Source of the DNA: Alcanivorax quisquiliarum
Lineage (GTDB): Bacteria > Pseudomonadota > Gammaproteobacteria > Pseudomonadales > Alcanivoracaceae
Assembly (NCBI RefSeq): GCF_023051175.1
Contig: NZ_JALKII010000006.1
Coordinates: forward strand, 165,686-229,685
Direction: 5' to 3'
Length of the DNA: 64,000 nucleotides
Below, one piece after another: positions 1-9,530 of the stretch. The translations under genes and the position numbers were made by a program. A model generated the notes under the pieces. That model had not been told where the DNA came from and searched no databases. It saw nothing but the letters and a program-made list of their open reading frames with translations. The first letter of the stretch is position 1, and every line of letters starts with the position of its first letter.

Positions 1-30
1 GCTGCATTCGCTGGCGCTGACTGCTGACTG

Positions 31-134
31 CTGACGGCTGACGGCTGACGGCTGACGGCTGACGGCTGACGGCTGACGGCTGACGGCTGATGCTGATGCT
101 GATGCTGATGCTGATGCTGATGCTGATGCTGATG
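31..134. repeat. Composite tandem array: 8 x CTGACGG then 8 x CTGATG
   Basis: Eight exact copies of the heptamer CTGACGG run directly into eight exact copies of the hexamer CTGATG. The second unit differs from the first by one substitution and loss of one base. The array lies in non-coding DNA upstream of the DUF2868 gene. The rest of the first 554 bases holds no convincing gene. Perfect short units of this kind are prone to slipped-strand length change, which is an inference here. Confidence 0.95.
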
Positions 135-317
135 GCATAGTGTGCACCGTGCGGGATGGTTCATACCCGGACGAGGTGCTGCCGGCTCCTTCAGCTTTCG
201 ATACACCTTGCTCCATCATACGCGCCCCCGGCCCTGCGCCGGGATTGCCATTCTCGCGCTCACGAGCCGACAACATTCCGCCCGTCACACTTCACAACAA
301 GGCTGGTCGCACGTCCT

Positions 318-386
318 GGGTTACTTCCTGAGTACTTCTTGGGTTACGTTCGGGGTTGCCTTGGGTTACCACCTCCTCCGGGTTAC
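318..386. repeat. Four spaced GGGTTAC direct repeats
   Basis: GGGTTAC occurs four times, starting at 318, 341, 363 and 380, so the spacing is 23, 22 and 17 bases. The cluster sits about 170 bases upstream of the DUF2868 start. It could be a protein-binding cluster or a decayed tandem duplication. No known operator was recognised. Confidence 0.6.
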
Positions 387-554
387 CTCCTCTGAGTTCC
401 GCTCTGAGATACCCCCAGCCCAAGCCTTGGCCAACGCACCTCGGGCAAGCCGCACCCGGCGGCAAGCCCTGCCATGCAGTCGCCGCCGCAATGTTCCGCT
501 ACACTGGGGCGGCACCTTATCCTGAACTGGTCTTGCCATTATTGTGAGCCGTGC

Positions 555-2405
555 ATGAAGCATCGCCCCAGCTGGATTTTGACTCGCCTGTTGCTGCGTC
601 GCCGGATGCGCCGAGCCGGGCCATCGCATGAGATACTGCCGCCGCAGCCTGGCACCGCCGTGGCGGCGCAGCGGGCAGCGCCCAACCCGTTGCAGCGGCT
701 GGTGGATCTCGATGCCGCCTGGCATCCGGGCGGCACTTTCACCACCCCGGCGCAGGCCGGATTTTCCGATGTGCTGAAGCAAACCACACCGGACACACCC
801 GAAACGGCGCGGCTTGACCAGTGGCTGGCCAACGCCTTCCCGCAACCACCCTCGCCCGGCGCCCGGCTGGTGACGGCGCTGCGGCGCGTGCAAACCGCCG
901 CTGTGCTGCTGGGGCTGCTGCTCGGGTTCGGGTTCATGGCCGGGCTGGTGGCCTACGATGGCACCGCGCAGGTGAATGTGCTGTGGATTATCGGCTTTGC
1001 CTTGTTGCAAGCCTTGCTCGCGCTGGCAGCGCTGGCGATGTCGCTGGGCAAGGCGCGGCGGCTGCCGCTGCTCAGTGATCTGCTGGGCTATTTACCGGCC
1101 CGTTTTTTACGCGGGCCGCTGCGCCGGCTGCTGGATGCGCCGCATCAGCAACCGGGCATCTTCGATACTTTGCACACGCCGTTTTTGCTGTTACTGACGC
1201 AACGCTTTGCGCTGGCCTTCAATGCCGCCGCGCTGCTGGCGTTGTTCGTGTATGTGACGGTGCAGGATATTGCCTTCGGCTGGAGCACGACGCTGAATAT
1301 CCAGCCGCCGGAGTTGCTCGCGTTTGTTCGCGCACTGGCCTTGCCCTGGCTGTGGCTGGCGCCAGCGGTGCCGACGCTGGAGCTGGTGGAAGCCTCGCAA
1401 TTTTACCGTTTGGCGGGCACCGCCAGCGCGGCTGACCCGGCGCTGCTGGGCCGCTGGTGGCCGTTTCTCGCTTGCCTGTGGCTGGTGTATGCCCTGCTGC
1501 CGCGTTTTTTGCTGCTGCGCTGGTGTGCGCACCGCTGGCAGCGGGCGCAGCGTGATGCGTTGCAGCAGCATCCGTTGTATCAGCGCACCATGGCGCAGTT
1601 TGTATTCGATCAGCATGGTGCGGCGCAGGAATCGGCACGGCTGATCAGCCGCACGCTGCTCGACATGCTGACGCATCAGGAAAAGGCCGAGCTGGATGGC
1701 CATAAACTGGATGCCGCTTTTATCGCTACCTTGCAGGCACGTTGGCAGTCGCATCAGCAACAGCAGGAAGCGCAGGCGCTGTCGGCGCTAGCGGAAATTT
1801 ATCTACAGACTGATGCGGATGTGATGCGCTATGCCAGCGAGCAGGATGTCCCAGACCCGAGCATGCCCGACCCGAGCAAGCTGTTCGTGATCGAGGATTG
1901 GGAGCGCTGGGGCCTGAGCCGCAAGCGGCTGGCGCTCCTGGCGGGTGCGGGCGGTGGCACGCTGGGCGCTGGTGTGGGTGCATCGCTGGATGCCGCCACT
2001 GGTGGCATGAGCCTGGGCTCGCTGACCGCCGCGCTGGCGGCGGTGGGTGCGGCCGGCTCGGCGGCGTCGGTGTATTTTTCCGAGCGGCTGGCGCGCACCA
2101 GCGCCGATCACGCTACGGTGCGCTTCGGGCCGGTGGAGAATCGCCAGTATCCATGGGTGCTGCTTGGCCGGCTGATCACTGCCTGGAGCACGCTGAGCAG
2201 CCGCCTGCCCGGCAGCAAGCTGCCTGCCGAGCCGGCAGCGGACTGGCGCACGGTGCTTGGCCGGCGCCAGGAAAGCGAGCTGGAAAAACTGTTCGCACTA
2301 TGCCGCAAAGGCAAGGCGGAAAGCGTGCAGCCACCGCTACAGGCAGCCTTGGCGCGCCTGCTCGATCAATTGCTGGCGGCACGCTCCGGCACCCGGCCTC
2401 AATGA
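555..2405 (+). CDS. DUF2868 family multi-pass inner-membrane protein
   Basis: About 616 residues. It has the layout of DUF2868 proteins: a soluble N-terminus (residues ~1-110), paired hydrophobic segments near ~118-185, further segments around ~220-340, a polar stretch, and a late Gly/Ala-rich hydrophobic region (~460-530). The function of the family is not established. DUF2868 genes are commonly followed by a GTPase carrying DUF3482, but here the next gene is a convergent TerC homologue, so this copy looks orphaned. The ATG at 555 was chosen; a second ATG at 603 is possible and neither has a strong ribosome-binding site. The last bases overlap the stop of the convergent terC gene. Confidence 0.8.
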   Translation: MKHRPSWILTRLLLRRRMRRAGPSHEILPPQPGTAVAAQRAAPNPLQRLVDLDAAWHPGGTFTTPAQAGFSDVLKQTTPDTPETARLDQWLANAFPQPPSPGARLVTALRRVQTAAVLLGLLLGFGFMAGLVAYDGTAQVNVLWIIGFALLQALLALAALAMSLGKARRLPLLSDLLGYLPARFLRGPLRRLLDAPHQQPGIFDTLHTPFLLLLTQRFALAFNAAALLALFVYVTVQDIAFGWSTTLNIQPPELLAFVRALALPWLWLAPAVPTLELVEASQFYRLAGTASAADPALLGRWWPFLACLWLVYALLPRFLLLRWCAHRWQRAQRDALQQHPLYQRTMAQFVFDQHGAAQESARLISRTLLDMLTHQEKAELDGHKLDAAFIATLQARWQSHQQQQEAQALSALAEIYLQTDADVMRYASEQDVPDPSMPDPSKLFVIEDWERWGLSRKRLALLAGAGGGTLGAGVGASLDAATGGMSLGSLTAALAAVGAAGSAASVYFSERLARTSADHATVRFGPVENRQYPWVLLGRLITAWSTLSSRLPGSKLPAEPAADWRTVLGRRQESELEKLFALCRKGKAESVQPPLQAALARLLDQLLAARSGTRPQ

Positions 2406-3343
2406 GCTTTGGCCGGGCGCCGCAGGCTGAGGATAATGGTCAGCGCGAGGATCGAAACGATCACGCCCAGCGATACCAGCACCGGCAAATGGAACCAGTG
2501 CATCAGCAGCATCTTGGTGCCGATGAACACCAGAATGGCGGCCAGGCCATATTTCAGAAGGGAGAAGCGCTCGGCCATGCCGGCCAGCAGAAAGTACATT
2601 GCCCGCAAACCGAGAATGGCAAAAATATTCGAGGTCAGCACAATGAACGGATCGGTGGTGATGGCAAAAATGGCGGGGATGCTGTCCACCGCAAACACCA
2701 CATCGGAAATCTCCACCAGCACCAGCGCCAGAAACAGCGGCGTGGCAAAACGCACACCGTTGCGCATCACGAAAAACCGCTCGCCTTCGAGCTGTTCGGT
2801 AACGGGATAATGGCGGCGCACGAATTTCACCAGCACGTTATCGGAGAGATCGGTTTCCTTTTCCGGCATCAACATGCGAATGCCGGTGAACACCAGAAAC
2901 GCACCGAAGATATACAGAATCCATTCGAACTGGCTGATCAGCCAGCTGCCACCGAAGATCATGATGGTGCGCAGGACGATTGCGCCGAGAATGCCGTACA
3001 GCAGCACCCGCCTTTGCAGATCGGCCGGCACGCTGAAGAAACTGAAAATCAGCATCCACACAAACACATTATCGACGGCGAGCGATTTTTCGAGCACATA
3101 GCCGGTGAGAAATAACAGCGTCGTGTCGTTGGCCACCACACGCCCGGCAACCTGATCCAGGTAAAACCACAAACCGCCGGCAAACGCGAGCGACACCGCA
3201 ACCCACACCACCGACCAGGTGGCGGCCTCGCGGAACGAAACCCGGTGGCGCTTGCCGCCGCCGATCATCAGATCAATGGCGAGCATCACCAGCACGATCA
3301 CGGCAAAGCCGGCCCACATCCACCAGGTACCGATTGTCTGCAT
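2399..3343 (-). CDS. alx: TerC/Alx family membrane protein (probable manganese exporter)
   Basis: 314 residues, mostly hydrophobic, with about nine membrane segments. It carries the acidic intramembrane motifs typical of the family ([12 protein letters not shown] near residue 83 and [15 protein letters not shown] near 195). Alx/TerC proteins are linked to Mn2+ export and pH or metal resistance. The ATG at 3343 has GAGG seven bases upstream; an in-frame TTG at 3358 is less likely. A Mn2+-sensing yybP-ykoY riboswitch and terminator lie directly upstream, which strongly supports a manganese role. The symbol follows the E. coli homologue with the same riboswitch arrangement. Confidence 0.9.
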   Translation of the reverse strand: MQTIGTWWMWAGFAVIVLVMLAIDLMIGGGKRHRVSFREAATWSVVWVAVSLAFAGGLWFYLDQVAGRVVANDTTLLFLTGYVLEKSLAVDNVFVWMLIFSFFSVPADLQRRVLLYGILGAIVLRTIMIFGGSWLISQFEWILYIFGAFLVFTGIRMLMPEKETDLSDNVLVKFVRRHYPVTEQLEGERFFVMRNGVRFATPLFLALVLVEISDVVFAVDSIPAIFAITTDPFIVLTSNIFAILGLRAMYFLLAGMAERFSLLKYGLAAILVFIGTKMLLMHWFHLPVLVSLGVIVSILALTIILSLRRPAKAH

Positions 3344-3360
3344 GTTGTTGCCTCTCAAAT

Positions 3361-3392
3361 AAAAACGGCCCGCTCACTTGAACAGGCCGTTT
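3361..3392 (-). terminator. Riboswitch expression-platform terminator of alx
   Basis: Read on the minus strand, an AAACGGCC/GGCCGTTT stem with a 14-base loop is followed by a run of T. It lies between the yybP-ykoY aptamer and the alx ribosome-binding site, the position of a transcription-attenuating expression platform. Mn2+ binding would be expected to prevent termination. Confidence 0.75.
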
Positions 3393-3427
3393 CTGTTTCT
3401 TGCACGCACGACCTGCCCGTTGAAGGC

Positions 3428-3529
3428 AAGGTCTTGCTTGCAACGTTGCATCCGTTGCCCACAGCACCGGGGGCACCGAAACCGGAACCGCCGTGATGAC
3501 GACACTGTGGCGAGAAGCTACTCCCCTTG
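3428..3529 (-). promoter_or_regulatory. yybP-ykoY manganese riboswitch
   Basis: The minus strand shows the conserved elements of this class in order: a closing P1 helix CAAGG/CCUUG, the L1 element GGGGAGUAG, the L3-side element GUCGUCAUCACGGCGG, and the 3' element GCAAGACCUUG. The two conserved loops form the Mn2+ site in known structures. The gene downstream is TerC/Alx, the classic partner of this RNA, so metal-induced expression of an exporter is the expected logic. Confidence 0.92.
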
Positions 3530-3606
3530 ACGGGGCCAAGTGTAGCGCTATCGCTGCGCGAATGTCACCGGCGCGCTGCTGATTGCATCACGCGTGCCGC
3601 ATCGCG

Positions 3607-4212
3607 TCAGGGCTGCTGATACTGATCGCCGTAGGGATCGCCGTAGGGATCGTCATAGGCGCCCTCGCCCTGATAGCCGCCGGCGTCGTCTTCCGGCTCC
3701 AGATATGGCTCCACCTGTTCGGCCAGCAGGGTATAGCCCGTCAGCGCCAGATCCGTTTCACTGTGCTCCACGCGCATTTCACCGGTGACCCACACGGTGA
3801 AGAAAGCGTAATCAATCTGCGCTTTGCTGTTGCCCTGCATGTCCACCAGAACGGTCTGGTTGCGCGGTGGTGGCGGGACATGGATGCAGGCGCCGAAATA
3901 CGGCACCAGCAAAAAGCTGGTGACGGTTTCGCCGTCGCCTTCCAGCGGAATCGCGTAGCCCGGCAGTTTCACCCGCTTGCCGTGCAGGGCGTCCACCATC
4001 GGTGCTTCGTCCCAGAGTTTTTCCAGGCGGGAAAAAAACTCGATAGCTTTCGGGTCGTCATCTTCGAGCTGGTTGATGTCCACGCCATCGAACAGCTCTT
4101 CCGGCGGCCAGCCGGGCGGGATCATGTCATCCCACTCCAGCTCTTCGGCGGCGTGCAGCGGCGCTATTACCATCAGCAGCAGGCAGAGCGCGGCAAATCT
4201 GAGGTTGTGCAT
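3607..4212 (-). CDS. DUF3299 secreted protein of the Zrg-like zinc-uptake operon
   Basis: About 201 residues with a signal peptide ending near LHAAEE. The DUF3299 core includes the segments GYAIPLEG and YFGACIHVPPPPRNQ, which hold conserved Cys/His residues that could bind metal. The C-terminus is a repetitive Asp/Pro/Tyr/Gly tail. It is the last gene of an operon with an FtsX-like permease, an ABC ATPase and a ZrgA-like protein, the set described as zinc-regulated (zrg) in Vibrio. Two adjacent ATG codons exist at 4215 and 4212; the second has better spacing from AAGG. The 20-base gap to the permease gene suggests co-transcription. Confidence 0.85.
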   Translation of the reverse strand: MHNLRFAALCLLLMVIAPLHAAEELEWDDMIPPGWPPEELFDGVDINQLEDDDPKAIEFFSRLEKLWDEAPMVDALHGKRVKLPGYAIPLEGDGETVTSFLLVPYFGACIHVPPPPRNQTVLVDMQGNSKAQIDYAFFTVWVTGEMRVEHSETDLALTGYTLLAEQVEPYLEPEDDAGGYQGEGAYDDPYGDPYGDQYQQP

Positions 4213-4232
4213 CATTCACCTTTCCGACGGTT

Positions 4233-5492
4233 TTACATCCTGATGGTCATGCCATCGACCAGTGCATTGCGATAAGCGCGCCAGGCCGGCCACAGCCCGG
4301 CCAGCACGCCGCCGCCGATCAATCCGGCCAGCAGCGCTGCCTCGCGCCAGGTGGGCGGCCACAGTTGCAGCGTCATGCCAAGCTGGCCGCCCAGCCAGCC
4401 CGATGCACCCCAGGCCAGCGCCTGCAACAACAGCACGCCGAGCAACGCCCCCGCCAGCGAAAGCACCAGCGATTCACCCAGCACCAGCGCAAATATCTGC
4501 CACGGCCGGGCGCCGAGTGCGCGCAACAGCGCCATTTCCCGGCGGCGTTCGTTCAGGCCGGTCAGCAAGGCGGTGAGCATGACCGTCAGGGCAACCACGG
4601 CCACCAGCGCCGAAACGGCCAGCAGGGCCTGCTCGCCGACGCGCATCATGTCCCACAATTGTTGCAGTGTCAGCCCGGGCAGTATCGCTTGCAGCGCTTC
4701 ATCACGCCGGGTGTTGATCTCGCGCTGCATCTGGAACACAGCCCGGCGTGAAGTCAGGCCGAGCATCACCGCCGTCACCGAAGAAGGTGTCAGGTTCATG
4801 TCCCGCGCCTGCTCGGCGCCGACACGGTAGCCGGGCAGCGGCGCGCCACCGCGCCAGTCGATGTGCAGTGCTTCCATGCCTGCCAGGCTGATATGCACGG
4901 TGTTGTCCACGGGCGTGCCGGTCGGTGCCAATATGCCGACCACACGAAACGGCTTGTCATCATGGTGTGTCAGGCTGATGGCGCCGGTGCCGTGGGCGAG
5001 CACGATACGCTGCCCCTCGCGATAGCCGAGCTTGCGCGCCACCTCGGCCCCCAGCACGGCATCGAACACATCGTCGAAGATGCGTCCGCTGGCAAGCGCC
5101 AGCGGCTCGCCCTGCCGGTAACGATAATGCTCGAAATATTCCGCCGTGGTGCCCAGCACCGGAAAACCGCGATGGGAATCGCCCAGCGATAGCGGCACGG
5201 CCCAGGCAACGCGAGGATGCTCTCGCAATGTCTCGTAACTGGCCCAGCTGACGTTGGCGGTCGGGTCGCCCATGCGGAACACGCTGTAAAGCAGCAAATT
5301 GATCGGGCCGCTGCGCGCACCGACGATCAGATCGACCCCCGAGAGCGTATTGGCAAAGCTCTGCCGGGCCTCGGTGCGCACCCGCTCCACGCCCAGCAGC
5401 AGGGCCACGCTCAGGGCGATCGAACAGACCACCAGCACGGCGGTAGTGCGGCGATTCCAGAGGCTTGCTCGCGCCAGTTTCAGTACCGTCAT
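4233..5492 (-). CDS. FtsX/MacB-type ABC transporter permease (Zrg-like)
   Basis: 419 residues. One N-terminal membrane helix (~13-33) is followed by a large extracytoplasmic domain (~40-280) and three C-terminal helices, the FtsX/MacB layout. The motif LNERRREMALLRALGA between the second and third helices is the typical coupling region. It overlaps the upstream ATPase gene by four bases (ATGA), indicating translational coupling. Context with ZrgA-like and DUF3299 proteins points to an envelope zinc-handling role. FtsX-fold permeases usually do mechanical or lipoprotein work rather than simple import, so the mechanism is open. Confidence 0.9.
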   Translation of the reverse strand: MTVLKLARASLWNRRTTAVLVVCSIALSVALLLGVERVRTEARQSFANTLSGVDLIVGARSGPINLLLYSVFRMGDPTANVSWASYETLREHPRVAWAVPLSLGDSHRGFPVLGTTAEYFEHYRYRQGEPLALASGRIFDDVFDAVLGAEVARKLGYREGQRIVLAHGTGAISLTHHDDKPFRVVGILAPTGTPVDNTVHISLAGMEALHIDWRGGAPLPGYRVGAEQARDMNLTPSSVTAVMLGLTSRRAVFQMQREINTRRDEALQAILPGLTLQQLWDMMRVGEQALLAVSALVAVVALTVMLTALLTGLNERRREMALLRALGARPWQIFALVLGESLVLSLAGALLGVLLLQALAWGASGWLGGQLGMTLQLWPPTWREAALLAGLIGGGVLAGLWPAWRAYRNALVDGMTIRM

Positions 5493-6276
5493 GGGCGGCT
5501 CCCGTGGCTGCCCGGCAGCGTGCTGTGTTCGGTGGCGGCTCCCTGCGTGTGCGGGCCGCTCGACGCCAATGCAGCGGGCGGTGAGAGCGCGTTGATGTCC
5601 GGCAATGACACGCTGCGCTGAAAGCGCGATGCCAGCGACAGATCGTGGCTGACAAACAGCAGCGCCGCGCTGGCGGCCTGGCACTCCTGCACCAGCAGGG
5701 TGACGAATTCTGCCCGGCGGTCAGCATCCAGTGCCGAGGTCGGCTCGTCGGCAATCACCAGCCCCGGCGCGCCCATCAGGGCTCGCGCTGCGGCCACGCG
5801 CTGCTGCTGGCCAACGGAAAGCGCCGTCACGGGCCGGCGCAGCACATCGTCCGCCGCCAGCCCCAACCGCCCGAGCAACCGCGTTGCCTGCGCTTCGGGG
5901 CTACCGTCACGCTCGATGGCCTGCTGGCGCCGGCGGCGGGAAAACCGGCACGGCAGCAGTACGTTATCCAGCACGGAAAGATAAGGCAGCAAATTGAATT
6001 GCTGAAAGATGATGCCCAGATGCTCGGCACGAAAGCAGTCGCGGCGGGCGCCGGACAGGCTGGTCAGCCGCTCGCCCAGCACCGTGATCTGCCCGGCCTG
6101 TGGTGCCGCGATGCCGGCGATCAGCGCCAGCAGCGTGCTCTTGCCACTGCCGCTCGGGCCGGCGAGAAACACATGCTCCCCGGCTGCCAGCGTCAGCACC
6201 GGCAGGTTGATCGCCCAGGGGGCGCGCCGGTGCCAGCGGTAGCGCACATCTGCCATATGCAGAGCCGCTGGCGCCG

Positions 6277-6280
<4 letters not shown>
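5489..6280 (-). CDS. ABC transporter ATP-binding protein (LolD/MacB-like, Zrg operon)
   Basis: 263 residues with Walker A GPSGSGKST (~41-49), Q-loop FQQFNLLPYLSVLDNVLLP, signature LSVGQQQR, Walker B LVIADEPTSALD and the switch His in FVSHD. This is the subfamily that pairs with FtsX-type permeases. The signature has Val where the canonical motif has Gly or Ser (LSVGQ against LSGGQ). The C-terminal ~45 residues extend past the usual end of the domain. Start and stop each overlap the neighbouring genes by four bases, so the operon is tightly coupled. Confidence 0.92.
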
Positions 6281-6861
<581 letters not shown>

Positions 6862-6931
6862 GCGTGGTTTCCTTCACAGCAGCAGTGTTGATGGCGGCCA
6901 ACTTCACCACACGCAAGACCGCGGCCGCAAA

Positions 6932-6946
6932 TGTTATACAGTAACA
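6932..6946. promoter_or_regulatory. Zur-box-like palindrome upstream of zrgA
   Basis: TGTTA and TAACA form a perfect inverted repeat with a 5-base centre (tacag). The site resembles the gammaproteobacterial Zur operator core (TGTTATA...TATAACA). It lies about 70 bases upstream of the zrgA start in the promoter region of the operon. Repression with zinc and derepression without it is the expected behaviour, but binding is untested. Confidence 0.6.
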
Positions 6947-7094
6947 AGACAAGCAAAGCAGCAAAAGGTAACGGAACAGCAGAAACGGACGAGGGACGGT
7001 GGATGGCAGATTGCAGATTGCAGGCCATTTTCCGCAGCAACCGGCAAACTTCCTCGCTGCCGGTGCCAGGCCACGCACCAGGCCGAGCCAAGCT

Positions 7095-7200
7095 GGGTCG
7101 GGTCGGGTCGGGTCGGGTCGGGCTTGGCTTGGCTTGGCTTGGCTTGGCTTGGCTTGGCTTGGCTTGGCTTGGCTGGGCCGGGCTTGGCTGGGCTGGGCTC
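7095..7200. repeat. Composite pentamer array: GGGTC x5, GGCTT x10, then six degenerate units
   Basis: Five exact GGGTC units (7095-7119) pass into ten exact GGCTT units (7121-7170), then six variant pentamers such as GGCTG and GGCCG. It occupies the intergenic region between the divergent zrgA and mtgA genes, about 105 bases before the mtgA start. Apart from the Zur-like box and this array, nothing else is seen in the 445-base gap. Open frames through the array give only low-complexity peptides. Confidence 0.93.
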
Positions 7201-7305
7201 GGCACCGCGATGCTACGCTCGATTCAACAAAGCGTTACTGGCCTGAACCGGTGCAGCGGGCAACAATGTGGTGTTGATGATGCCCATTGCACGCAAGGAT
7301 CTGCT

Positions 7306-8013
7306 ATGCCTGCCTCCCGCCCTCGCCGCTGGCGGCGCCTGTGGCAATTGCTCGCGCTGCTACTGGTGGCGCTGCTGCTGGTGCAGCTGTGGTTTGCCGC
7401 CTGGCTGGTCTGGTATCGCAACCAGCCGCCGCTGACAACGGCGTTCATGTCCCGCGAGCTTGGCCGCCTTCAACAACAGAACCCTGACGCGCAGCTGGAC
7501 TATCGCTGGGTGGATTACGAGCGGATTTCGATTCATCTCAAGCGTGCTGTATTGGCCGCCGAGGATGCCCGCTTCATGGAGCATGGCGGTGTCGATTGGG
7601 ACGGTATCCGGCATGCGCTGGAGCGCAACCGTGAGGCCGGCGAGCCGGTGGCCGGCGGCTCCACTGTGAGCCAGCAACTGGCCAAAAACCTGTTTCTCTC
7701 CGGCCGGCGCTCTTATATTCGCAAGGGCCAGGAGCTGGCCATCACTCTGATGCAAGAGCAGTTGCTCGACAAACGGCGCATTCTGGAGCTGTATCTGAAT
7801 GTGGCGGAATGGGGCGAGGGCATCTTCGGCGCCGAGGCCGCTGCATGGCGCTTGTATGGCAAGCCTGCGGCGGCGCTAGGGCCGGCGGAAGCGGCGGAAC
7901 TTGCCGCCCGACTGCCGCGCCCACGCCATTACCACCAGCACGGGCCGACACCCTGGCTGCGCCAGTACAGCCAAATCATTCAGGCACGCATGCACCAGGT
8001 TCAGGTACCCTGA
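7306..8013 (+). CDS. mtgA: Monofunctional biosynthetic peptidoglycan transglycosylase
   Basis: 235 residues with one N-terminal membrane anchor (~13-36) and a single GT51 domain. Catalytic-site motifs are present: EDARFMEHGGVDW with the catalytic Glu, GGSTVSQQLAKNLFLS, and NVAEWGEGIFGAEAA. It polymerises lipid II glycan chains in the periplasm. There is no transpeptidase domain, and the length matches MtgA. The ATG at 7306 has AAGG eight bases upstream. A longer in-frame reading upstream is only repeat translation and was discarded. Confidence 0.95.
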   Translation: MPASRPRRWRRLWQLLALLLVALLLVQLWFAAWLVWYRNQPPLTTAFMSRELGRLQQQNPDAQLDYRWVDYERISIHLKRAVLAAEDARFMEHGGVDWDGIRHALERNREAGEPVAGGSTVSQQLAKNLFLSGRRSYIRKGQELAITLMQEQLLDKRRILELYLNVAEWGEGIFGAEAAAWRLYGKPAAALGPAEAAELAARLPRPRHYHQHGPTPWLRQYSQIIQARMHQVQVP

Positions 8014-8085
8014 CGCCTGTTATGGAACCGCTGCCGGCGATATCGCTCAAAGGCTACCCGCTTCCCGTTTAAAGGACACCCTAGA

Positions 8086-9507
8086 ATGGCTCGCTTGCTT
8101 TCCCTTCGTCACCGGCTGGCTGCACTGCTGGCATTGGCCGCGTTACTCGCCGCCTGTGGAGACGAGCCCCCCGCGCCCGCAGCGGAAGCACCACCACCGC
8201 CGCCCTCACAGCAGGAGCAGTCGCTCAGTGGCCTCTGGGTCGAGGGTGATGGCGCGGAGCGGGTGCTGGTGCTGGATGAGAGCCAGCAGTTGCACCTGCT
8301 CGGCTTTGAAGACCAGCAGGGCCATCGCTGGCACGCCAACAGCGATACGCTGAAGCTGGAAAGTGTGACCCGCAGCACCGGCCTGCCGCGCTACCAGCAG
8401 ATTCCTTATACGCTGACAGACGATGGCCTCCTCACCCTGAATGACGAAGACGGCGCTTTCACCGGCAGCTGGCAACGCGACGCCACCGCAGCGGTGCGCA
8501 TCGCCGGCGACATCCGGCTGCCGGAGGATTTCGGTATGCCTGCCGACGCCGTGCTGGCGATCACGCTGGAAGAACAGGACGCCGACGGCTTGCCGGCAAA
8601 AATCGTGCGCCGACAGCTGAGCCGCCCACCTGCCGGCGCCGAGGCACTGAGCTACCGTTTTTATATACCGCCCCCTGAAGTGGCCGCACATCCGCAGGCA
8701 CGCCTGACCGTGCGCGTGCTGGTTGACGGCGCGCAACAGTATCACGGCCACAGCGCCGCGCTGGCGGAGCTGGCTCCCGAGCAGCCGCAGCCGATCACGC
8801 TGAAAGCGTTATCGGGCGCCACGCGCGGCGCCACCGCAGCGGTGCGCACACTGCACGGCGAATATGTCTATTTTGCGGATGCGGCGCTGTTCACCGAGTG
8901 TGCCACCGGCCGCCGCTACCCGGTGGCATACAGCGAAGGCGGTGTTGAGCTTGAACGCGCCTATCTGGCACAGCGGGAAATCGGCGGAGACGGCATGCCC
9001 ACGCCGGTGCTGATGACGGTCACCGGCACCCTTCAGGATGGCCCCGGTGCCGAAGAGGGCTCGATCGTCGAACAGCTGTTCGTGCAGACGCTGGAGCGCA
9101 CTATTCCCGGCGCCAACTGCGCTACTCGCGGCACTGCCGAGCTTGAAAACACCTACTGGAAACTGACCCACCTGGGCAGCCGCCGCATCAGCAGCCCCAC
9201 TCACCAGCGCGAGGCCCATATGGTACTGCATAGCGCAGAGAGCCAGGCACGCGGCAATCTTGGCTGCAACAGCTTTACCGGCAGTTATGAGCGCGGCCCC
9301 GTACACGAGCGCGAAGAGCAGGGCGCACTCCGCTTCGGCCATCTGGCCTCGACAAAAATGGCCTGCCTCGGCGGCATGGATACCGAAGGTGATTTCAGCG
9401 CCGCGCTGGTCGCCACTCGCTCAACGCGCATCGACGGCGAAACCCTTTATCTGCTGGATGCGAACGGCAAGACCCTGGCGCAACTACAAGCGATCTACCT
9501 GTACTGA
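8086..9507 (+). CDS. META-domain lipoprotein with YbaY-like middle domain
   Basis: 473 residues. The signal peptide ends in a lipobox, LAAC with Cys at residue 24, so it is a predicted lipoprotein. After a Pro/Ala-rich linker come an NlpE-like N-terminal part, a YbaY/YscW-type beta domain (~145-235), and a C-terminal META/HslJ domain (~360-470) with LGCNSFTGSYE. Such proteins are envelope lipoproteins of uncertain function, some linked to stress or drug tolerance. AAAGGA precedes the start. It may be co-transcribed with the amidotransferase gene 23 bases downstream. Confidence 0.85.
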   Translation: MARLLSLRHRLAALLALAALLAACGDEPPAPAAEAPPPPPSQQEQSLSGLWVEGDGAERVLVLDESQQLHLLGFEDQQGHRWHANSDTLKLESVTRSTGLPRYQQIPYTLTDDGLLTLNDEDGAFTGSWQRDATAAVRIAGDIRLPEDFGMPADAVLAITLEEQDADGLPAKIVRRQLSRPPAGAEALSYRFYIPPPEVAAHPQARLTVRVLVDGAQQYHGHSAALAELAPEQPQPITLKALSGATRGATAAVRTLHGEYVYFADAALFTECATGRRYPVAYSEGGVELERAYLAQREIGGDGMPTPVLMTVTGTLQDGPGAEEGSIVEQLFVQTLERTIPGANCATRGTAELENTYWKLTHLGSRRISSPTHQREAHMVLHSAESQARGNLGCNSFTGSYERGPVHEREEQGALRFGHLASTKMACLGGMDTEGDFSAALVATRSTRIDGETLYLLDANGKTLAQLQAIYLY

Positions 9508-9530
9508 CCAGGGCGAGAGGAGTTCTTGGC

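Noticed and set aside
31-134. Possible CRISPR array
   Set aside because: Units are 6-7 bases with no spacers, and no cas genes are present.
6931-7305. N-terminal extension of the mtgA reading frame
   Set aside because: It only translates the pentamer array and lacks a start signal; mtgA has a good ribosome-binding site at its own ATG.
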